NCBI GenBank assembly: GCA_947179485.1
Contig: OX359248.1
Coordinates: 4,109,501 to 4,173,500, forward strand
From: Allacma fusca
Lineage: Eukaryota > Arthropoda > Collembola > Symphypleona > Sminthuridae
Length of the DNA: 64,000 nucleotides
Direction of reading: 5' to 3'
A program made the position numbers and the translations under genes. The notes beneath the pieces are model-generated. The model saw nothing but the letters and a program-made list of their open reading frames with translations, ran no database searches and was not told the DNA's origin. This document shows positions 10,596 to 22,301 of this stretch, piece after piece. Within the stretch, counting starts at the first letter, position 1. Each line of letters starts with the position of its first letter.

Positions 10596-12987
10596 ATGGC
10601 CCAAAATAGCGACGTGGACGTTCTAATTGACGTGAAGAATGCCTATTTTATTGGCAATTACCAGCAGTGCATAAATGAAGCCCAGAAGTTGAAGGTAATC
10701 CGGGATTTAAATTATCTGTCAAAAAATCAAACTCTATAGAAATTAAGGTGTGACTTTTTCGAGGATTTATTCTCATATGGTCTTCTTTCACTACTTATGT
10801 ATTTGAATGTGTACTCATGTATCTGGGATTTTTGCTCATCTTTTTTGGGGATCCAATGTTGTCTAATAATTCCCTTCAGGAATTTACCCTTCGCAGTTTC
10901 TCTTTGTTCAGCAATAATTGGGTTCCTCGAGCTCATGAGAGTGCTCAAAGCTGAGTTTAATCTTGAGTTTTTTAATTTGAAAACTTTATTAGATGAAAGT
11001 TAAAGGATTTGACCGTAATTATTTATTTTAGTAAATATATAGTAGACATGTGGGCAGAAATGTGTAGAGTTTTGAGATTATTTGTAGTAAGAGTCAGTTA
11101 TATTATTTCTGATTTGGAGACTAAGTTTAATTTATTAGAATGGCTATGTTGGGGTTTTGAATAGTAATGAACATGGATTGGAATTAGCTGGGTAGGAGTT
11201 GGGGTATTTTTTTTATTAGTGTGATTGAAATGTGGATTTTTGGCGATTGAAGGGACTGACAGTGGAGCAGAGTAACCTTCGGGATGCCTTTGTGTACCGG
11301 GCCTACATCGTGCAAAAGAAATTTAGCGTTGTCATTGACGAAATCACCCCTAGCTCGACTCCGGAGCTCCAGTCAATTCGGCTCTTGGCAGAGTTCTTGT
11401 CATTCCCATCGAAAAGGTAAGAGGGCTAGAGTAAACGTAATTTTATTAGGATGTAGGTAAGATTTAGTATTAGGGGTAAATACAATTTATGAATTTGATT
11501 TGTCAAATTATTTGAGTGGGGCTGACGTCAGAATGTGGGAATCATTGTTTTTGTAGGGACACGATCGTGGAGAAGATAGATAAGCAAATGTCATCGGGCT
11601 TTGATGCTGATAACGCTACTATGATCACGGTTGCAGCCATGATTTATCATCATGTTGCCAATTATGAAGCTGCTCTGCGAGTTCTTCACCAGGGAGATCA
11701 TCTAGAATGGTACGTTTGTTTCATTGCTAATTTTTATGTAAAGTCATCGAAGTACGATTTCACAGAGGTATATGCATCTGTAAGTGCTATTTATAGATGG
11801 TACAAGTGTAAGGAAAATGTAAAGGGATTTGAAGAGATAGTTGACGTTCTATAGAAATTATTGAAAATAGAAACGATGTGCTAACAATATATATGTTGTA
11901 GTAGGTTTGAAAGTTTGTTATGTGAAGTCGTGAAAGTTGAAGCATAAACTTGTATTGATTAGTTGATGTTTCATTATTATTGTAAAAAATGGTGTCGTAG
12001 CAGTGTCACCTTTTGTCGTATTTGTTTTGCGGCGATGTATTGTTCTTTGAATGTATTTAGCTATTCTGTTTAACTGTTTACGTTTGAGCCTATACAATAG
12101 CTTCCAGCGTATTTGTAATATTTAATATATGGGGGTTATAGTTTCAAAAATTCTAATTTCTGCACGTAATTTGATACAGTTCGGCTTTAACTATCCAGTC
12201 TCTGTTGGCGATCGACCGTGTTGACTTGGCAAGGAAGGAATTAAAAAGTATGATAGAGAAGGACGAAGATGCAATGCTTTCACAGCTGGCAACAGTATGG
12301 GTTAACTTGTTCACTGTAAGTATAATTAATTTATGGTTATGCTTGTGCATTCTGTCTTCTCATGAATGATTTACCATTCCATTAAAACTTAGCTTAACAA
12401 TTATGTTTACACATTGTTCAGGGTGGTGATAAACTCCAAGAGGCTTTCTACATCACTCAGGAAATTATCGATAAGTACGGTAGCACCCCTTTACTGCTGA
12501 ATCTTCTTGCTTGCTGTTACGCAGGTAACTAAATTTTGTGACACAAATAATAAGTCTTAGTATTATTATTGAGCGATTGTTCTTAATGCTTCTACGTGTT
12601 AAAATATTAATGTAATGAATTTTTTTTCTTGGATGTAGCTCAAGGCAAATACCACGACGTGGAGACTGTTCTGCAGGAGTCTTTAGACAAAGACCCCAAT
12701 AATGCAGACACTCTTATCAATCTCTTTGTCAATTCCAGTTACGTTGGCAAGACCCCGGAGGTAATTATTGAGGGTTTGCAGTTAAAAACTAATGTTTATG
12801 AAATCACCATGGAATAATGAAAAACTATTTTAGGCATGGTCAAATATAATTTTTGGTCTCTTTTTAGGTGGCGAATAGATACTTTTCGCAGCTGAAAGAT
12901 GCCCACGCAAACCACCCGTTCGTGCAAAATTATTACAAAAAAGAGAACGAGTTTGATCGTGTGTCGAAAATATTTCAACATGCATAA
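10596..12987 (+). CDS. COPE: Coatomer subunit epsilon
   Basis: Seven exons: 10596-10694, 11253-11416, 11557-11709, 12180-12315, 12422-12524, 12639-12760 and 12868-12987. All introns are GT-AG, phases close, and the product is 298 residues; human COPE is 308. Family landmarks: [18 protein letters not shown] at the N-terminus, [34 protein letters not shown], and the C-terminal [20 protein letters not shown] block. Epsilon-COP is an alpha-solenoid (TPR-like) subunit that binds alpha-COP in the outer layer of the COPI coat on Golgi-derived retrograde vesicles. AATAAA lies at 13020, 33 bases past the stop. It is divergent from STX18, the ER SNARE for the same vesicles. Identity is very secure. Confidence 0.96.
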
Positions 12988-14997
12988 TCAATGAATTCGT
13001 AAACTCGATTTCGTATGCTAATAAAATTGTGTTTTTTATTGTCAGAAAATTTTATCATTGAAAGTATTACCGAACTAAGAAAAGCATGGAACACTCCTTG
13101 TTTTAAAATATGTCAGAGTGAAAGAAAATCTCGCATTTTGTTCTGTTCGTATTTCGATTCGTTGTTAGGCCAGTATTTGATATTCCTAATGCAATCTGTG
13201 TTTCATTTGTGTACGTCTTTTGTGTGCGAAACCGAAAATTTATGAATGAATACATCTCCGAGTAAATTATACACTACTGTAATCAGCAGTTGAACATAAA
13301 CAGTTTGTCATTACTTACAGTACTACTACACATACACATATAATTGAATACATAGGCTCCCTTTTAGTTTTATCAATTTATGTATTCAATCTTTCTGTGA
13401 ATTTGTTCTTCTTCTTTCGCTTTCTTCGTATGATTGAGGTTTATTCATTTCAGAAGGAGCAGTCTTAACTTTTGTTTTATGTCCGGTCAAATTGGTTTGT
13501 TTCGTACGGTTTCTAATTGTAAGTATGTTGCTCATTTCCACACATATCTACTAGATTTTAAGTAGTGTTTGACAAATACAAAACAAGTAAAAAGAACAAA
13601 ACCAGGTAGTTAAGTTACTTGCTAACATCTGTCAGGTACATTACAGGACGTCGATGGAAACCTGTTTATTTTATTGTGCATTTCCAATTTTCCCCTTCGA
13701 CGACTGCGTGGGGTAGACGCCCATGGTAACAACCTTAACCACCTATTATGGTTAAGAAACAAGTTACTGAAAATATGCCATCGTTAGCTGTAAATAAAAT
13801 CCCACAATCCCTATAAATTTATTAGTTGTATTTGCGTAATTTTATGGGTATCTTCGTTATTGTCTGATTTCTGCAAATACGTGTGCTTGTTTGATGTAGA
13901 AATATTATTGCAGTAATTTTAATACTGGACGATGATAATGAATTCTTGCACTTGAGCTGACACGATGTAATTACTCCCGAATTTTGCCTAGTGTTTACAA
14001 CCTGAAGCATGCATGAAATACCAAGCCAAAAGTCTTTCTGAACAGGAATGTGAACATGAACATAGTGGAACAGGTGACCCTCAGTTAGCTTACGTAAAAT
14101 AGATGTTTTGATGCTGGGACTTACCCTTAGCCTTAGCAAAGAGCATTGTATGGATGTGCTTTGATGTTAACCGTATTGCTTATTGCCTTGCTTATCTACG
14201 AATGGTGCATTCACAAATACTTCAGACTTTGCTCAGCTACACCAATCTCTTCAGTATAATGCTAAAAATTAAAATAGAATACCTGTGTACAGATATGGAA
14301 GTTGAAGCTACCTTTAGCAAGTTTCCAGTTGTTCCAGTTCGCAAATCCAATTCTTCGTAAAGGTTTGTTCGGATGTCTTGCAATTACAATTAGATACACA
14401 TGATCAGGTCCATCTTTAAAATTTTGTCAGGTAAAGTTCTCAATCTCTGTAATTACTACCATCCATATATACGTACACAGGTATTGCCGTTTACATAAAC
14501 CACTGATTGTGTGCATGTGAGAGTCAAGGCAAGCAATTTTATCTGGATGACTGATTAAATTCAGCGATACATATTAGACGTCATTCTTCTTGTATGTCAT
14601 TAAATTTTTTACTGGGACTCCCTCATGGCTGGAAAGTATCCACGAAAATATATAAGTACATATAACTTAACCCTCTACCCCAAAGATGGGCAAATGAAGC
14701 GCCTACCCACACGTTTCTGGATGCAGACCCAAAAGTGTAACTCTGAGAGTGCTTAGAATGTATACCAAACGGCAAGATTCGCGGCATATAGGCATGCCTC
14801 GATGAGTTATATTCACGCTGTCTCCGCTTTCACACATGTACTTCCTAAACGCATGATGTAATGTACCGCAACATAACTCCTGAATTTATACCTTGACATA
14901 TTTCTAAGATTCACACTGGAGAGCATATTCGACTGTGGTATACGTGGTTATACGTCCCAACGGTATATATAAATGTACTTTTAGAGACTCACTGGCA
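12988..14997. other. Intergenic between COPE and the retrotransposon
   Basis: Contains the COPE poly(A) signal, then AT-rich sequence with ORFs no longer than about 105 codons that have no family features. No RNA gene, element boundary or further exon was recognised. Confidence 0.5.
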
Positions 14998-15012
14998 ATA
15001 ATAAGATAGGTA
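14998..15012. repeat. Target-site duplication, left copy
   Basis: ATAATAAGATAGGTA, 15 bases, repeated exactly at 20304-20318. It marks the left boundary (3' end) of the minus-strand non-LTR element. Confidence 0.9.
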
Positions 15013-15119
15013 TGTATGTATGTATGTATTTGTAGGGACCAAAGTCTATCCATAATTTGGATTTCCTTTGGAGGCGCTCAAGCCAGAGACTTATTGCGCT
15101 CGCCCTGATGCAGTTACTT

Positions 15120-18100
15120 TCAGCTTTTGCCCAACCTTCTTGTAGCCATGAGAAAGGCTACAAGATTACGGTGGGAAGCTTCTTGCGTGACCATATGCCA
15201 AGATGCTATGCCATGATGTAGATGAACCAACCTCTGACCGATATAGAGAGGGCATTCACAAATGATATGCTCCATTGTCTCATCGGCCAGTTTGCATGAG
15301 CATGTGGCTCCTACACCTTTCAGTTTATGCATATGCGCGTTGGTGGGTCCAAACCCCGTATATGCATAGGTAAGCAGTCTAGTTGCCCGCCTGCTTACCC
15401 CCACTATACTCTCTGTTCCCCACTTGGGTCCTGAGATAAATTTCTTTGATTTAATCGAGGAGAGGTTCCAACACCTGACGTGTTCTGCCCTCTTCCACCC
15501 CCTGATTGCTATATTAACCACGGAGGAAGAGATGGGTACTGTAGGTTCCGGGCCTATGCCCACCCTACTAGTTCCCCGTCTTGTAGCTCTCCTTGCCATC
15601 TCATCTGCTTTCACGTTGCCTACGAGACCCGAGTGCCCCGGTATCCACCCTAAGGTTACCCGGTTCACCTCTGCCAGTGCCTGTAGTTTATCGTGACATT
15701 CTTTTAGAATAAGAGATCTTATACAGCCATTTTCTAATGACTCCAACATGCTTTTACTATCGGAGTAGAGGTAGATCTCTCTTCCCTCTACTCCTCTTTC
15801 TAAAAGCCAATAAGCTGCCTGAAGGGCCGCAAAGCATTCGCTCTGAAAAACAGTAGCATATTTCCCCAAGGGGTATGAAGACATGTGAATGTCCTCTCCC
15901 CCTTCAACAATATATACCCCGCTTCCAGCCAGGTCGTCATCTCCTTTGGACCCGTCCGTATAGCAGTTTATGTATTCCCTGTGTCTCAGCGAGAGATCTT
16001 CCTGTTTCCAGTCTTCCCTACTCCTGAGATTAATTCCGTAATTCCTATTAACCATGAACATACAATTGTCTGAGGGCATTTGCAATTCCGGTATATTGAT
16101 CCCCAGCCCGGTACACTGTTTTGCATGTCCCCGGGTTAGTCCATCATACCTCCAATGCCCATTAGCCCTCAGCCTGTGCATCGTAGAAATCGCCACGCCT
16201 TTCAGATGTAAGGCTATGGGGAACAATCCAGTTAAGCACTCTATGGCCTCCCTTGGAGTCCCCCGCATGGCTCCCGTGATGAGCAGTCCCGCCTGGTACT
16301 GCAACTTGTTCAGTGCCCCCAGACAGGTAGTCTTATTAGCTGAACCGATCCAAGCGAAAGCACCATACTCGATGATTGGCCTGATAACTGCGGTGTAGAT
16401 CCAAAGCATTCGCTTAGGAGTGAGCCCCCAGTTCCGACCAACCATCCTCCTGCTATAGCCTAGCGCGGAAGTGGCCTTGTTGCTCTTATCTCTCCAGTGC
16501 TCCGTCATTAGGAGTTTGCTGTCGAGTAAGACTCCCAAGTACTTTGCCGACGTCTTATACTCGAGTGTGGTTTCCCCAATGGAGATAATCCTGAGTCCCA
16601 CCTTCCTTTTCCGAGTGAACGGAATTATTTCCGTTTTGCCTGCATTTAGCTTAAGACCACGAGCGGGACACCACTCCGCTATTGCCGAGATTCCACGCTC
16701 CAGTATATCCACGATTGTCCCAGTATCTTTTCCTCTCACAAGCATTGCGACATCGTCAGCAAATGCCTGCGAAAGAAGTCCCGGGATCATCGCAAGTTTT
16801 GACAGCAATTCGTCTATTACTAGGTTCCACATCAGGGGGGACAAAACACCTCCCTGAGGGCATCCCCTAGTAACTTGCCTGTATACTTTTTTACCGTTGA
16901 GTTCTGAAAAGACTGTCCTGTTATAGAGCATAAACAGTATCCATCTTTTCAAATCTCCTGAGATTTGGAACCTCTCTAGGGCATCCCGGAATGCCGACAA
17001 AAAGAGATTATTAAAAGCCCCCTCTACATCCACAAAGGCTCCGAGGGCTATTTCCGAACTTCCCAGTGCACTCTCAATTGGAGTGATTATTCTATGCAGT
17101 GCCGCCTCTACGGAGCAGCCCCTCATATATGCAAATTGATGATTCGCCTTGAGTCTCGATATTAAGTTGCTCGTCCTCAAGTGCTCATCAACAACTTTCT
17201 CCAGAGTCTTCAGAAGAAAGGAGGTGAGAGATACAGGTCTCCATGCATTTGCATGGCTGTAATCGCTCTTGCCTGGTTTTGGTAAAAATACCACCCGGGC
17301 TTCCCTCCATACCTTTGGGACATACCCAATTTTTAAACAGGCTGTAAACAGCAAGTGAAGATGGCGCGCAAGAGCAATGCCCCCGTTCTTCAACATTGCC
17401 GGATATATCGCATCCGGGCCAGGAGATTTGAGTGGTTTGAAGGAGGTCAGTGCTCTGACGACCGCCCTCTCGTCCAACCAGTCACAGTGTCCTGCTTCGA
17501 CCAGGTCCAACGAACCCCTGCATTGTTCGAAGCTAGTATCTTCTGGGAAGTGGTATGCCAGTAGGTTGTCCAGTATTGCCCCCGGGTCGCTGTACAGAGA
17601 TCCTCCCGGTGCCTGAATCCCGCTTGGCTCCCTTCTCCCATCAGTTTTTATACATTTGTATGCTCTTGCAGTTGCCGGAAGGTCCTCCAGGTTCTCACAG
17701 AATTTCCTCCACGATTCCCTTTTGGCCATCTTGACTGCCGAATTGTAATTGTTTCTGGATCTTCTATATACTTCCCAGTGCTCATCATTCCTAACTGGAC
17801 CTAGATTCTTGAAGGCTACTCTCGTCTCCTTCCTTAAAGTAGTGAGTTCACTCGTCCACCAAGGTATCGCATTCCTATTCGGATGCTCCCTTGTGCTCGG
17901 AGTGGCCAGATCGAAACTTTTCTTCAGGGCATAGTATATCTCCTTTGTGCGATTTTCAATCCCCAAAGGAGTTGCATGTATCGGACCTTTGATCCTCCCA
18001 AGTTCCTCTGTGAGTTCCCTGGTATAGGTTCTCCAGTCCGTATTTTTAATGTTCTTGTTATAAGATCGATTTGTATTGCTCGATCGCATTTTGAATCTGA

Positions 18101-18344
18101 TATACCTATGGTCCGATCCGCTCTCATCTGACGAAACCCGCCAGTTTCGAACCAGATCGTGAGCCCATTGGTTTGTAAGGGTAATGTCAAGCACTTCCCT
18201 CCTGACTCGAGTTACAAAAGTGGGTGCACTACCCACGTTCTCAATTGTTAGGTCATTCTCAACAATAAAGTCCATAAGAGCTTCCCCTCTCATTGGTATC
18301 TGTGCTCCCCCACTCCATATGGTGTGAGTTAGCATCAGTCCCAA
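15120..18344 (-). pseudogene. ORF2 main part: RT, RNase H and C-terminal zinc knuckle
   Basis: Open for 1074 codons in the frame that continues the endonuclease fragment at 18259-18774. It contains the endonuclease end (ESGSDHRYIRF, the catalytic SDH), reverse transcriptase motifs (PQGGVLSPLMWN and FADDVAML, catalytic DD), and RNase H with its acidic residues (YTDGSKG, SECFAALQ, YSDSKSML, and ADEMAR after GHSGLVG). A Cys/His knuckle follows at CSCKLADETMEHIICECP. The N-terminal residues up to RGEALMDF are read in the wrong frame, so the listed start is not a true start. It is separated from the rest of ORF2 by one indel. Confidence 0.92.
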
Positions 18345-18774
18345 TAATCAGTGGTATTTTGTTTTCGCTGCAATGCCTTACAAGTCCCTGTAGTTTCTCC
18401 GATGGGTGGAGTCCTACAGGTATCCCATGCGGCATGTACACGGAGGCAACTATTACAGGTTGCCTTTGCCACATAGTTCTAATAACTGTGTTGTCTCTAT
18501 CACAGTATTCATTTATCAAGGAGGCTTGGATGGTTCTGGAGAGGATGATGCAGGTTCGTGGTGACTCTCTGTCACCACCCCCTACCACCACCCTGTCCGC
18601 CCACCCCCACCCGCGGACTTTACCTTTGTAAACGTATGGCTCTTGAACCAGTGCAATAAAAGAAGGAGGTTTGTAGTGGGGTTGTGAGGTATTCCTCTGT
18701 AGCACCACTCGATCCCGGAGTTCGCATAGTGAGGCGACCCCCATTGGAGAGTGGTGCATATTAATTTGGATCAC
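18259..18774 (-). pseudogene. ORF2 N-terminal apurinic-type endonuclease fragment
   Basis: Begins MIQINMHHSP and carries the endonuclease residues LVQEPY (catalytic Glu) and GTDANSHH (Asp-x-Asn). After the codons for NERG the frame is lost. The matching continuation, EALMDFIVEN, lies one base out of register in the 15120-18344 frame. The break sits in a run of four G at about 18306-18312, so one indel explains it. The fragment lies 53 bp past the ORF1 stop, and the two would form one ORF2 in an active copy. Confidence 0.9.
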
Positions 18775-18827
18775 CTCTGTCCCCAGGTCCCGCGCCCTGG
18801 TTACACGAGATGATCCATTACTGAGAT

Positions 18828-20240
18828 TTACACTTGTGCTCCCCCCTCACCCCCCACTACTCCCTGCTCCCCTCCCTCTCTGTTCCTATTCACTATTTCG
18901 GACATATAAAGAGGTACCGACCTAAAATATAGGACCCCCCTTCTCTCTTTTAAGAACTCCGCCGAGCCTTCATCAATTCCAATTTTTAGAAAACGGCTAC
19001 CACCGTTTTCAGGCCACCCAGTTCCTTGAACAAAACTTGAGTTCCACCATCTCCAGTTCTTGGTGCTGAGTCCCGGATTTAGTGCCTCTAGTCTGCTGCA
19101 GAACGAGTCCCAGTCTAGCTTGCCCTCGTGCCTAAGGCTCAGTCCATAATTAGTGAGCTTGGGTCTTCGAGGTATGTCCTTGGCCAGGCTTCCCTCAAAA
19201 GCTATGGTATTCCCATCTGCCTTTTTCCAGGTAATACCCCAGGATTTTTGTATTACGTACGCAGCCGCCTCCGCATCACCACAAGTAACCCAGATCCTGC
19301 CGGAGCATAGACCCGATCCAGTGATTTTGACAGCCTTCTTCTCAATCTCCCAATCTCTGTCCAGCTCCTTGTCCAGTCCTTTCCGGAACTGTTGAGCCGC
19401 ACTAGCATCTAACCATTTGTCCGGCTGGCCTTGTTGGGTCACGATCACTGCGTGAGGATCTTCCTCCAACTCAGGCGCTTCCTTTCTAGTCCTTTCCTGC
19501 GGAACCGTCTCCCACCGGGATTTTTTGCCGCTGTCCTTCATTACATTTTTACCTTGGGAATGTCCCTCATTTGGTTTCATTTCCTCTTTCCCCCTTTTTT
19601 CCTTCCTTCTCTGGGCTCCAGATCTCTTTTTTCCCGATGGTTCTGGGTTGCCCGGAGGTTTACTTGAAACTCCTGTATTCTCCGTATTGTCAGTGGTCTT
19701 TTCTGACTGTTCAGAATTCCCGCTTACTTTCTCAGTCTTATTGGCTTCTGAGGATCCTGAGTCCACGACTGCTTCTCCCCCGAATACTTCATCTTGCACA
19801 TCATCCTCATCTCTGAGGAGTTCCTCCTCGTCGATTTCCATGCACGAATTTCTCAAATTTTCTATAATAGCAAGTGGTTTTATATGTGTATCTATACAAA
19901 CCTTACACAAGCATTGCCTCATTCCTTCCAAAAAGGGTGATGGCAACGCCTGTCTCATCTCATACCTGGTGTAGACTGACAATGAGTTTATACTCTTGCC
20001 AGCCTTCCCATACAGTTTATACAAACAGTGTTGCCATATGTGAAGGTTTGACAAACACGTCTCCCTCCTCTCTCTTACAATTTTTCCATTGGTTATAATA
20101 ATAAGTGCTTTAATCTTTCTCACGATTGTTACCCGGTTTCTTTCGTCCCATGTGTCCCCCCAGGTCACTTGGTTCGTCCATGGTCGTTTCCGAGACCGGT
20201 CAGCACTTTTTACGTTTAATTCCCGAAATTTAATTTCCAC
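18828..20240 (-). CDS. Retrotransposon ORF1 protein (gag-like)
   Basis: 470 codons, uninterrupted. Residues 1-140 contain a helical segment with several Cys. Residues 140-260 are an acidic then Lys/Glu/Ser-rich low-complexity linker. Residues 270-450 form a compact domain with DRDWEIEKKAVKI, WVTCGDAEAAAYVI and a Trp-rich segment (NWRWWNSSF). There is no CCHC knuckle. It resembles the DUF4780-type C-terminal domain found in arthropod retroelement ORF1 proteins, which is my recollection and untested. Such proteins bind element RNA and form the transposition particle. Confidence 0.85.
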   Translation of the reverse strand: MEIKFRELNVKSADRSRKRPWTNQVTWGDTWDERNRVTIVRKIKALIIITNGKIVRERRETCLSNLHIWQHCLYKLYGKAGKSINSLSVYTRYEMRQALPSPFLEGMRQCLCKVCIDTHIKPLAIIENLRNSCMEIDEEELLRDEDDVQDEVFGGEAVVDSGSSEANKTEKVSGNSEQSEKTTDNTENTGVSSKPPGNPEPSGKKRSGAQRRKEKRGKEEMKPNEGHSQGKNVMKDSGKKSRWETVPQERTRKEAPELEEDPHAVIVTQQGQPDKWLDASAAQQFRKGLDKELDRDWEIEKKAVKITGSGLCSGRIWVTCGDAEAAAYVIQKSWGITWKKADGNTIAFEGSLAKDIPRRPKLTNYGLSLRHEGKLDWDSFCSRLEALNPGLSTKNWRWWNSSFVQGTGWPENGGSRFLKIGIDEGSAEFLKERRGVLYFRSVPLYMSEIVNRNREGGEQGVVGGEGGAQV

Positions 20241-20303
20241 TTTCTAAGAGCTAGAATTATTCGATGTTCACCGTTTGAACCTCGCGCCAGCTCAATATAT
20301 AAG

Positions 20304-20318
20304 ATAATAAGATAGGTA
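20304..20318. repeat. Target-site duplication, right copy
   Basis: Exact 15-base copy of 14998-15012. It marks the 5' end of the minus-strand non-LTR element. Confidence 0.9.
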
Positions 20319-20447
20319 GCTAAAACCACTTAATATTCAATTTGTTTATTACTCAGAATTTTATTACACGTACAAACAAGTAAATTGCATAAAATTGTTA
20401 CACATATACAATTGAATTTGTAACCACCTCGCACGTCAGGTAGCTGA

Positions 20448-21914
20448 TTATTCCATAAGGTCTTCTGCTAAAGTATTATCTACAGAAACCTCCAATGGGG
20501 AAGTACGCTTTTTCGTAATCCGCACTCCGTTGGAGTCGTAGTCATTCCGAAATGCTTGCAGGATACTGCGGATGGCCCGGCGGTTTGATTTTCTGAGTTC
20601 CTTAAGTTGATCAAGGTATGGATTGTACCCATCAGCATTGACTTTGTCCTCGTATTTTCTACCAAGACTTTTATTCATGACTTTTTCTACAACCGCTGAA
20701 AATATATACCTTAAATTAGTTGAGATCAGGAAAGAGATTGGTCAGAATGATTCAAACGTGGAAGGCGAAGTAATTTAAATTAACAGTGGATTATCACAAT
20801 ATTTTTACCCAGTGCAATTTCAACCGATTCTGGGGGTATTGCTTTCCTAGGGTTGATCTCACAGTAAAAATTGTCTGAACCAGCAGTGTCGTTTTCTTTT
20901 AACCTACATAGGAAAGAATGTTAAATCCTGAGCATGCCTGTGATTATATAAATAATATTAACTGACTGACCTTTTCATTAATCCCTTTCCACTGAGAGTG
21001 AACTCTCTCAATTCCTTAATTGTATGCAGACTCTCCAATACAACTCTTGCAATTGTTCGTGGAATACCACAACCGCCAATTTGACACCACACACTGGTGG
21101 ACAAGAAATACGGGTACTGAGTTTCCCCCAATGTTACGGTTACGAAGGGCTGTAACAATTAACATTTTAAATGTCAACTTAAAAAAATAATATGTACATT
21201 ATTTTCATACACTGGTCTGGTCAGATGTCATCTATTATAACATGTCGCTTCGCTGGGAGTTGATAAGATGATATTGAATTAATTCTAAATTATTTTACTT
21301 TACCTCCCGGGGTTGTTGCGAAACGGTAACAGAACTGGATGGCATGACTGGGGAAGGAGGATCCAGAGCGTTATTTTGTTTGAGAAGATGAAGTAGTGAG
21401 TCCATCTTTTCCTCAATTGGTTGAAGGGAAGATAGTACCAAATTCTTCAAACACCCACATTCAGGGGTGGCGATGAGATTAACAACGTTCCTCATAGAGT
21501 TCACTTCTAAAAAATGTATGAATTGCAATGAAATTATAACGAGTTATAGCAAAACGGGTGCAATATTAACTAAAAACAATAACACCTGGCATACCAGGTA
21601 GTATTTGCGAAACCATACACAACTTACCAGATGTTAACTCTTCCACCCTACTCACTAGAGAATTTACAACAGGAACTAAACAATCATTCAGCTGAAATAG
21701 AAAATAGTATACAGGATAACTTTAACACCCACCCATGATGGTAATATATATGTATATAATTTTCTAATGCATGTAGTTGAATGAGAGCAAAGTAAAATTC
21801 TGAAACCTTCTCAGCTAGTAATTTCTCCAACTCCAATGATGATATTATAGGCCCTAAATAATTGGTCTTTTCGGTTTCATCTGTAAAAGCAAATAGTTGG
21901 TTGTTTTCTGCCAT
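20448..21914 (-). CDS. BEN-domain protein, transposase-linked (6 exons)
   Basis: Exons on the minus strand: 21807-21914, 21628-21691, 21304-21506, 20971-21149, 20809-20903 and 20448-20695. All splice phases close, giving 298 residues and no internal stop. The N-terminal third is helical and leucine-rich (SSLELEKLLAEK, then LVSRVEELTS, then LQPIEEKMDSLLHLLKQN), which suggests a coiled coil. Residues about 126-220 look like a BEN domain: a start motif TVTLGE, a central helix pair RTIARVVLESLHTIKELREF, TLSGKG, and a C-terminal helix INPRKAIPPESVEIAL. BEN domains bind DNA and act in chromatin repression and in some viruses and transposons. The tail is basic. The start codon lies 387 bp from that of the divergent transposase. 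It could be an accessory gene of that element or a host gene next to it. The donor of exon 1 (GTTTCA) is weak. Confidence 0.8.
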
Positions 21915-22301
21915 TATACTTTTCTGACGGTAAGACAAAAGTTATTACTGTACTAAACAAGAAAAGCGCTCGTTGAATTAAGTGGCCATGTTGAAAAGGA
22001 TTCTTGAGTCTGTGACCGTTAAAATTTTGCCTATGCATTGTGATTATAATGCTGCTTGATAAATACAGGTTAACTCATCGTACATATATAGATTCTTTGT
22101 AAGGAACATAATAACAATTCCCTCCAAGAATGATTGGAGTGGAAATCAGTCCTTTAATTGACCGTTGAAGTAACATATACATAGGTATTTATTTTGGTTA
22201 CAAACAAAACCATACAGTATAAAATTCAGCCAAAATACTTAGTTTTCTGTAAATTAAAGTTGCCAGAAGATACAATTTCTACATTGATTTAACCAGACAC
22301 G
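21915..22301. promoter_or_regulatory. Divergent BEN gene/transposase promoter region
   Basis: 387 bases between two diverging start codons. It is AT-rich with no clear TATA pair. The layout suggests a shared promoter, as expected if both genes belong to one element. Confidence 0.4.

Larger units (their letters stand above)
15013..20303 (-). mobile_element. Non-LTR retrotransposon (I/Jockey group, with RNase H)
   Basis: The element is 5291 bp, flanked by a perfect 15-bp target duplication. It reads on the minus strand: 5' leader 20241-20303, ORF1, ORF2, a 3' leader of about 107 bp and a short TACA-type tandem tail (about 15013-15030). ORF2 carries endonuclease, reverse transcriptase and RNase H, as in the I, LOA and Ingi-like clades. 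Perfect duplications and only one frameshift point to a young copy. It landed just downstream of the BEN-domain gene at 20448. The exact clade cannot be decided without a tree. Confidence 0.93.

Noticed and set aside
15424..19974. Many plus-strand ORFs of 60-149 codons across the retrotransposon
   Set aside because: They are antisense shadows of ORF1 and ORF2, whose minus-strand frames carry the catalytic motifs.
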